10,443 nucleotides of DNA from contig CAMWQF010000073.1 in the NCBI GenBank assembly GCA_947176285.1, forward strand, positions 1 through 10,443. The letters run 5' to 3'. Below, piece by piece: positions 5,544-10,443 of this stretch (the stretch's first letter is position 1; every line of letters begins with the position of its first letter). The stretch comes from an uncultured Porphyromonadaceae bacterium. GTDB lineage: Bacteria; Bacteroidota; Bacteroidia; Bacteroidales; Muribaculaceae. A program made the translations under genes and the position numbers. The notes beneath the pieces are model-generated. The model saw only the letters and a list, made by a program, of their open reading frames with translations. It was not told the DNA's origin and did no database searches.

Positions 5544-7178
5544 ATGACCGGATATGAAAATGTGAATAATGACCGATTGTCTGAAGCCGGGGCTTATTTT
5601 GATTCCCTTATAAATCCGAATGACCTGTATTCCGGAGATAAGACACTCCTTCCAAAAGATCTTTACGATGAATGGGATAACCTGCTCACCATCGAGGAGG
5701 ATTACCATACCGAGCAAAGATATTACCATCCTGATGAAAGGAAGGAGTATGCGGAAAGGGTAAAACTTGCCAGAGTGAATTTCAAAAAAAGTCTCGATAC
5801 TCTGTATCAGGACTATATCAGTTCCGGCATTCAGACAGATTCAGCCAACGAAAAGCTTATGACGAAATCAGAAGCACCGGATTCTCTGACGCTTATGAGG
5901 CAGTTCGACGAGATGAAGAAAAAGCATCCCGACGCTGTACTCCTTTTCCGAGCCAAAGATGAATACCTGACTTACAGGCAGGATGCAGTCAAGGCAAAGC
6001 AGATTCTCGGACTTGAAATCGAGTCAATAAAGATCGGAGGAGTAAAGACCGAGGTTGCAAGTTTCAAGCACGACGCTCTCGATACATATCTTCCGAAGCT
6101 TGTCCGTGCCGGAATGAGGGTTGCGATATGCGAGCAGCTTGAAGACCCTAAGCAGAAAAAGAAGGAGAAAGAGGATGTCACCAATTCCGTAAAGACAAAG
6201 GAGACACCTCATTCCAAATCAGATGAAACACAACTTACAAACACTACCATGCCAAGAAAAAAGAAAGAAAAGGCTCCCGAGCAGGAGCAGCCAAAGGCAA
6301 AAGCCGAGGCTAAGACTGAGGTTAAATCCGAGACCAAGGCAGAAGTCAAGACTGAAGCCAAGGCCGAAAAGAAACAAGATACCAAGTCCGAACAGAAGCA
6401 GGAGGCACAGCAGGAACGCAAGCCACGTGAGCCCCAGATGGTGACAGTGAACGGTGATAAGGTTACACACGGCCACGCTTTTCAGGGTAAGGACTCGCAG
6501 GACTGGTATTTCACCGCCAAGCTCAACGGCGAGCAGCTGAAACCGCAGAAGATGGATCCGGCTGACCTCGCTGCCTATCAGAAGAAGGAGATGACCGTTC
6601 CGCAGCTGATGGAACGCTATTATCCGACAAAGCTTATGCCGAAAGTTCCGGAGGTGGCCTTCAAGACTCCTAATGTCCTCCCCGGTCCCGAAGGGAACAT
6701 GACCATCGACAAGTTCAACGTCTACAAGGAGAAGGATCAGGAGCGTCCCGATTACGGCAAATATAAGTTCTACGCCCAGATTGGCGAGAACAAGATGTCG
6801 ACTGTGGCATCACGGCAGGATCTGAACGCTTATTTCGACCGCGTGATGACTCCCGGCCAGCTCGTCGAAAAGAACTTTGGCGAACGTCTGCATCTGTCCT
6901 CCCACTATCAGCAGTTCCGTCTGCCGGAGGGTATCGAGAATGAGCAGATCCGTATAGCCAAAGATCGTTCAGACGGTAAGTGGAAGGTTGCTGTCGATCT
7001 CGGTGAACGTGGAAAGACTGAGAAGAAAGAGCTGTCATTCGATGACGGTTACTCCCTCTATAAGACTAAGACTGCCACACGCGAGCAGATAGCTGCCAAG
7101 TATGTGGGCGACGAGGTCAGGAGTCTCCTTGCCGCTCCTGCCATGAAGATGGAGAAATCAGCCTCCATGAAAATGTGA
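5544..7178 (+). CDS. Fusion protein: MutS domain I-like module plus Lys/Glu linker plus three-repeat C-terminal region
   Basis: The protein is 544 aa with three parts. Residues 1-110 are unrecognised and helical. Residues 113-203 resemble the MutS N-terminal mismatch-recognition domain: LMRQFDEMKKKHPDAVLLFR, then AKQILGL, FKHDALDTYLPKLVRAG and VAICEQLEDPK. The MutS F-x-E mismatch motif is not present (AKDEYLTY where MutS has GDFYELF), and no MutS ATPase follows, so this is not a repair enzyme. Residues about 204-296 are a Lys/Glu/Gln-rich linker, and 298-530 hold three copies of a 70-85 residue unit. An internal ATG at 6249 (M236) begins a stretch (MPRKKKEK) that could be the start of an originally separate gene. 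The C-terminus EKSASMKM is the shared tail. The role is probably DNA-associated in transfer or establishment; the function is unknown. Confidence 0.7.
   Translation: MTGYENVNNDRLSEAGAYFDSLINPNDLYSGDKTLLPKDLYDEWDNLLTIEEDYHTEQRYYHPDERKEYAERVKLARVNFKKSLDTLYQDYISSGIQTDSANEKLMTKSEAPDSLTLMRQFDEMKKKHPDAVLLFRAKDEYLTYRQDAVKAKQILGLEIESIKIGGVKTEVASFKHDALDTYLPKLVRAGMRVAICEQLEDPKQKKKEKEDVTNSVKTKETPHSKSDETQLTNTTMPRKKKEKAPEQEQPKAKAEAKTEVKSETKAEVKTEAKAEKKQDTKSEQKQEAQQERKPREPQMVTVNGDKVTHGHAFQGKDSQDWYFTAKLNGEQLKPQKMDPADLAAYQKKEMTVPQLMERYYPTKLMPKVPEVAFKTPNVLPGPEGNMTIDKFNVYKEKDQERPDYGKYKFYAQIGENKMSTVASRQDLNAYFDRVMTPGQLVEKNFGERLHLSSHYQQFRLPEGIENEQIRIAKDRSDGKWKVAVDLGERGKTEKKELSFDDGYSLYKTKTATREQIAAKYVGDEVRSLLAAPAMKMEKSASMKM
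6294..6422 (+). repeat. Low-complexity Lys/Glu/Ala/Thr repeat encoding a charged linker
   Basis: Residues 251-293 of the fusion protein repeat short units of the form K-A/S-E-A/T-K-T-E (for example KAEAKTEVKSETKAEVKTEA). At the DNA level the units GCC-GAG-GCT-AAG-ACT-GAG and GCA-GAA-GTC-AAG-ACT-GAA recur. A region like this can expand or contract by slippage and would form a flexible or helical spacer. Confidence 0.6.
6435..7133 (+). repeat. Three diverged tandem protein repeats in the fusion protein
   Basis: Core segments lie at about 6498-6635, 6756-6893 and 6978-7121. Copy 1 reads DWYFTAKLNGE, then ADLAAY and MTVPQLMERYY; copy 2 reads KYKFYAQIGEN, then QDLNAY and MTPGQLVEKNF; copy 3 reads KWKVAVDLGER, then DGYSLY and ATREQIAAKYV. 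The shared pattern is an aromatic beta-strand with h-G-E, then D-x-x-x-Y, then T-x-x-Q-[LI]-x-x-x-[YF]. The repeats are visible in the protein but not as DNA repeats, so they are old. I do not know a family name for the unit. Confidence 0.55.
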
Positions 7179-7222
7179 TCATCATAACTATCCATTCAAA
7201 GAAAATTCAAATCACTGATAAT

Positions 7223-7450
7223 ATGTCAAAAATAGAATATGACGAGCTTGTGCAGCTCCTTCAGGAAAAGAAAATCGGTCATCTGCGTTTCGTTCTGGAA
7301 AGCGACAGCGAGAAGGATTTCCTCCGCTGGTGTGAGGAACACGGTGTCGAGCCATCGGACGATGCGGCTGAGTTCTATCTCGAACAGACCGAGATCTCCG
7401 CTATGGACAGACAGGTAATCGACGACGAGGACTATGGCATCTGGAACTAA
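7223..7450 (+). CDS. Small acidic protein of unknown function
   Basis: The protein is 75 aa. It has 21 Asp/Glu against 7 Lys/Arg, so it is strongly acidic, with a D/E cluster near the end (VIDDEDYGIWN) and no signal peptide. One Cys and two Trp are present; segments such as EYDELVQLLQEKKIGHLRFVL look helical. I chose the ATG at 7223, which follows an A-rich leader typical of this phylum; a GTG at 7175 in the same frame would add 16 residues. It overlaps the ArdC-like gene by 17 nt, implying coupled expression. Strongly acidic small proteins beside antirestriction genes can be DNA mimics, but nothing in the sequence proves that. It lacks the C-terminal tail seen in its neighbours. Confidence 0.7.
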   Translation: MSKIEYDELVQLLQEKKIGHLRFVLESDSEKDFLRWCEEHGVEPSDDAAEFYLEQTEISAMDRQVIDDEDYGIWN

Positions 7451-8768
7451 CTTCTCATTTCCCGGCAAATCGGAGGGTGCGGGCCAGGTCGCGCTCGACC
7501 GCTTTGCCGAGATGATGATCGAGCGCATGGAGCAGATGAAGAATACCGAATGGAAGAAGGGCTGGATCGGTGGCGCCAATGGCTACGCCGGTCTCCCCCA
7601 GAATGTCGGCGGACGTAACTACTCCGGCTCAAACTCATTTTTCCTACAGCTCTATACTGAGATTAAAGGTTATCAACTACCTGTATATTTAACATTCAAG
7701 CAGGCTCATAACCTTAAGGCACATGTCCTCAAAGGTGAAAAGGCATTCCCTGTTGTCTATTGGGATATGTTGGTAAAGGACAAGAATGGAAGAAAAGTCA
7801 GTTCTGATGAGTATAAGGCGATGTCAAAGGAGGAACGAAAGAATCTCGATGTCATTCCTTTCATCAAGGCTTTTCCCGTCTACAATATCGACCAGACAAA
7901 TCTCCGTGAGGTACAGCCGGAACGTGTGCAGAAACTTCTTGACAAGTTCAAGGCTCCTGAGTTGCGCGATACTTATGGTATGTATTCCCATCCGGCTCTT
8001 GACCAAATGATCCGGCAGCAGTCATGGCTGTGTCCGATTCAGGCTGACAAGAGAGAGAACAAAGCCTATTATTCTCACACCCATGATATTGTAATCTTAC
8101 CTATGAAGTCACAGTTCAATATCAGTAGCAAACCCGACGAGATCTACCGTGACGGTATGGAGTTCTATTCCACGATGTTGCACGAGATGGCTCATTCAAC
8201 TATGACACCTGAACGTCTCAACCGTGAATCAGGTGGCAGGTTTGGTGATGCTAAATATGCCAAGGAGGAACTTGTGGCTGAGCTGACAGCAGCTATGATC
8301 AGCCATTCTATGGGTTTTGACTCCAGGATTACAGACAACTCCGCTGCCTACCTTGATTCGTGGATTGAGGAGTTGAAGCAGGAACCAAAGTTCATTATTT
8401 CGGTTATGGCCGACGTCAACAAGGCTTCAGAACTGATCCTTGATCATGTCGACAAGCAGCGTCTCGCCCTCGGTGAGCAGCCGTATCTTGCGAAAAATGA
8501 TCCGTGGCAACCTATGGATCCTAACGAGGAAATACCCTTCAAGAACGCTGCCATCTTAAAGACCCGTTCCGGAGACTATATGATACGAGCTTCATACGAC
8601 GGTGTTGACCTCGGGATGAAGCCTATCGAGAAATCGACGGCAAAGACCTATTTCCAGCTCACGGACATCAAAGATAAGGAATCATTCCTTCACATGACTG
8701 CCCGTAAGCACTATCAGTCTGAGATTGCCGGAATCGGAAAGTCCATGTCAAAATCACTCTCTTTGTAA
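7434..8768 (+). CDS. ArdC-like antirestriction protein with zincin-like metallopeptidase domain
   Basis: The protein is 444 aa. Residues 15-160 form an ArdC-type N-terminal ssDNA-binding domain (FAEMMIERMEQM, then W-K-K-G-W, GRNYSGSNSFFL and PVYLTFKQA). Residues 180-320 are a zincin-like peptidase of the polyvalent-protein type, with LHEMAHST (249-256, H250-E251-x-x-H254) and a likely third ligand in KEELVAELTAAM (277-288). Family knowledge: ArdC protects incoming DNA from restriction, and its N-terminal domain is related to part of the RP4 TraC primase, which is carried into recipients. Residues 374-429 form an extra C-terminal module, and the protein ends in the shared tail SKSLSL. The first 180 bases are GC-rich and the sequence then turns abruptly AT-richer, suggesting mosaic origin. 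Domain calls are firm; protease activity is untested. Confidence 0.85.
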   Translation: MASGTNFSFPGKSEGAGQVALDRFAEMMIERMEQMKNTEWKKGWIGGANGYAGLPQNVGGRNYSGSNSFFLQLYTEIKGYQLPVYLTFKQAHNLKAHVLKGEKAFPVVYWDMLVKDKNGRKVSSDEYKAMSKEERKNLDVIPFIKAFPVYNIDQTNLREVQPERVQKLLDKFKAPELRDTYGMYSHPALDQMIRQQSWLCPIQADKRENKAYYSHTHDIVILPMKSQFNISSKPDEIYRDGMEFYSTMLHEMAHSTMTPERLNRESGGRFGDAKYAKEELVAELTAAMISHSMGFDSRITDNSAAYLDSWIEELKQEPKFIISVMADVNKASELILDHVDKQRLALGEQPYLAKNDPWQPMDPNEEIPFKNAAILKTRSGDYMIRASYDGVDLGMKPIEKSTAKTYFQLTDIKDKESFLHMTARKHYQSEIAGIGKSMSKSLSL

Positions 8769-8779
8769 AGCATAACGAC

Positions 8780-9964
8780 ATGGCTGACTACAAGATAAAC
8801 TTTAAGGAACTGAAATCCCGTGTAGGGGTCGATGACGTGGCTTACTCCCTCGGCTATCGCCTTGACCGTAAGGCAGGTGTCGGCAAATATATCGAGCTGG
8901 TGCTTGGAGACGGTCGTGACAGGCGTGATACCATCATAGTAAGTAACCGTCGGGACAAGGCTTCACAGGTCTATTTCCGCCGTGACGGAAGCAAGGGTGA
9001 TGTCATCACCTTTATAAAGGAGAATCTTAACTCCTTCATCGTGTCCGGCAAGGATGATTGGCAGAAAGTGGCTAAGGTCATGGCACGATTCGCCAATGTT
9101 CCGGAGCCTGAGTTCAGAGAGGATAGCCATTATGTCAGATCTGCTAATGTGAGCCATGTTTTCGATGAGTCAAGGTATGAGGTGAGGCCGGTAGATCCGC
9201 AACGCATTCCGAGGATTTTCTCTCAGAGAGGCATATCAGATGAGACTGTCAGAAGTCTCGCTCCATTCATCTCGCTTATACGAGACACAAGGAATGAGAA
9301 TTTCGACGGCTACAATATCGGCTTCCCTTATACTGAGTCTGATGAGTCGGGTATCAAGGGTTATGAGATACGCGGTATGGGTGGCTACAAGTCTAAGGCA
9401 GCCGGGACCAACTCATCATCTGCCGCTTGGGTAGCTGATCTTTCCGGAGGGAATATTGATAATGTAAGGTCTGTATTCTTTTGCGAGTCTGCCTTTGATG
9501 CAATGGCTTTCTATCAGATGAACCGTGTCCGTCTCGACAGTAACATAGCTCTTGTATCACTTGGTGGAACTTTTTCCGACGGTCAGATTCAGAAGGCTAT
9601 GGAGCGTTTTCCCAATGCCAGAGCGATCGACTGTTTCGACAACGACATTGCAGGACGCATCTACGGGTTGCGACTTATGGCTCTTGTTGAGGATTTTCCC
9701 ATCAGGATTACCAAGACAGCAGAAGGCTTGAAGGTGGAGGCAAAGGGAAAATCTTTTGAGGTGGATCCCGAAAGTCCCGTCCCTGCACAGGTCGACAGGA
9801 ATATCTCCATCAGGCACAAAGTCGGTCAATGGACTCCGCCAAAGGCTTTCAAGGACTGGAACGACTGCCTGATGAACAAGCCTATGGAAACAGTCCTGAC
9901 TCAGAGTAAACATGAACGTGAGAGCAATCTTGCGGAACAACGTAAATCATCATTAAAACTGTGA
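8780..9964 (+). CDS. Toprim-domain (primase-like) protein with DUF3991-like N-terminal region
   Basis: The protein is 394 aa. Residues 1-110 resemble the N-terminal region of conjugative-element primase-like proteins, with a strand-turn-helix motif YFRRDGSKGDVITFIKEN (65-82) like a CHC2 primase fold, but no zinc cysteines. The Toprim core shows SVFFCESAFDAMAFYQ (231-246, catalytic E236), VSLGGT (259-264) and D284-C-F-D287-N-D289, completing the Glu plus D-x-D metal site. Such proteins are thought to prime or process DNA after transfer. The C-terminus RKSSLKL is the shared tail. It lies 11 nt after the ArdC-like gene and 3 nt before the next. A topoisomerase or recombination-mediator role cannot be excluded, but no topoisomerase or helicase domain is present. 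Confidence 0.85.
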   Translation: MADYKINFKELKSRVGVDDVAYSLGYRLDRKAGVGKYIELVLGDGRDRRDTIIVSNRRDKASQVYFRRDGSKGDVITFIKENLNSFIVSGKDDWQKVAKVMARFANVPEPEFREDSHYVRSANVSHVFDESRYEVRPVDPQRIPRIFSQRGISDETVRSLAPFISLIRDTRNENFDGYNIGFPYTESDESGIKGYEIRGMGGYKSKAAGTNSSSAAWVADLSGGNIDNVRSVFFCESAFDAMAFYQMNRVRLDSNIALVSLGGTFSDGQIQKAMERFPNARAIDCFDNDIAGRIYGLRLMALVEDFPIRITKTAEGLKVEAKGKSFEVDPESPVPAQVDRNISIRHKVGQWTPPKAFKDWNDCLMNKPMETVLTQSKHERESNLAEQRKSSLKL

Positions 9965-9967
9965 ATA

Positions 9968-10443
9968 ATGAAGGTATCTATAAAGGGAGGTGCTGTTACC
10001 CTCGCCATATCTCTGAAATTATTGACGAGTGGCTTGCCATGTATGGCCCAGCAGACCGACCCCACTTTAACAGCTGCCGTCATCCTCCAGACGGAGGAGC
10101 TGAAAAGCGTCCACAAGAAGCGGAAGACTACCCAAGAGAAGATAATCGCAGCGGAGACTGCCGTGGCCCTGGCGCTTGACCGGGTACATAACGTCGAGAA
10201 CAAGATGCTGGAATACCTGTCAAATGCCCAGGGTGCGATGCAGAATCTATACCAGATCAAACGCGCCGCTGAGCTTGTGACAACGGAGATTCCTAAAAAT
10301 ACGACTCTTCTGAAGAACTCTGTAAAGGGTAATCTGATAGGAACGGCTATCGCCGCTCTTGTCTCAGATGAGATAACAGATGCGGCCACTCAGATGGCGG
10401 CTCTATATCCTTTCATGCAGCAGCTCGTCACTTCCGGAAGCTA
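9968..10443 (+). CDS. Exported coiled-coil conjugation protein, N-terminal part (3' end outside window)
   Basis: The frame is open from the ATG at 9968 to the end of the window (158 residues, no stop). MKVSIKGGAVTLAISLKLLT followed by SGLPCMAQ looks like a signal peptide, with cleavage near A27-Q28. A long helical, coiled-coil-prone region follows (TEELKSVHKKRKTTQEKIIA, then NKMLEYLSNAQGAMQNLYQI). This pattern resembles periplasmic VirB5/TrbJ-like or TraI-type components of Bacteroidales T4SSs, but I do not recognise a specific family. The start lies 3 nt after the Toprim stop, so it belongs to the same operon. The gene switches from cytosolic DNA-handling proteins to envelope components, suggesting that a structural transfer block begins here. 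Reading frames on either strand over this segment (9961-10179 + and 9901-10389 -) are shadows. Confidence 0.75.
   Translation, partial: MKVSIKGGAVTLAISLKLLTSGLPCMAQQTDPTLTAAVILQTEELKSVHKKRKTTQEKIIAAETAVALALDRVHNVENKMLEYLSNAQGAMQNLYQIKRAAELVTTEIPKNTTLLKNSVKGNLIGTAIAALVSDEITDAATQMAALYPFMQQLVTSGS

Noticed and set aside
9961..10179. 72-codon plus-strand frame starting with GTG at 9961
   Set aside because: It is a shadow of the real gene at 9968, Pro/Arg-rich, with no protein-like pattern.
9901..10389. 162-codon reading frame on the minus strand
   Set aside because: It is antisense to the end of the Toprim gene and to the exported protein gene. The plus-strand frame from 9968 has a signal peptide, a coiled coil and operon spacing.
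1..10443. tRNA, rRNA, CRISPR arrays, insertion sequences, oriT or attachment sites
   Set aside because: I saw no cloverleaf, spaced repeats, transposase or integrase gene, or end repeats. The oriT and att sites of the element probably lie outside the window.

Overview
The window is part of an integrative conjugative element (CTnDOT-like conjugative transposon family) from a gut-type Bacteroidales bacterium. Evidence for this is a MobC-type coupling protein, DUF4099/DUF3945, ArdC-like and Toprim proteins in a tight operon, TAnnTTTG-type promoter boxes, and almost no Shine-Dalgarno sequences. A Muribaculaceae or Bacteroides host is plausible, but genus cannot be settled from this sequence.

Layout: (1) 1-1882, + strand: the C-terminal part of a MobC/VirD4-type coupling protein, then a complete TraX-family membrane acetyltransferase. 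(2) 1925-3988: a visibly more AT-rich, self-contained transcription unit. It has a hairpin terminator for the upstream genes, a Bacteroidales -7 box with a perfect palindrome at the expected start point, a short HU/IHF-like gene, a cytosolic peptidylarginine/agmatine-deiminase-family gene, an overlapping papain/C39-like cysteine peptidase gene, and a strong bidirectional terminator. This looks like cargo. (3) 4000-4671, - strand: a secreted glucosaminidase, probably for local cell-wall opening at the transfer channel. (4) 4672-4755: a divergent promoter region built as a dyad. (5) 4756-10443, + strand: an operon with genes almost touching, encoding DUF4099-DUF3945, a MutS-I-like/triple-repeat fusion protein, a small acidic protein, an ArdC-like antirestriction/zincin protein, a Toprim primase-like protein, and the start of an exported coiled-coil protein that runs off the window.

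Working model: the coupling protein (with TraX and the glucosaminidase) serves the transfer apparatus, while the 4756-9964 operon encodes DNA-processing and establishment proteins. Four consecutive, otherwise unrelated proteins of that operon end in the same kind of tail, roughly K-(x)-S-(x)-(S/G)-[L/M]-[K/S]-[L/M] at the C-terminus. I suggest this is a shared sorting or transfer signal. The other stand-out is the HU-deiminase-cysteine peptidase cassette. Its HU gene carries an in-frame TAA, after which HU-like coding sequence continues to an ATGA overlap with the deiminase start. I know of no described system with this gene set, but that rests on memory and not on a search.
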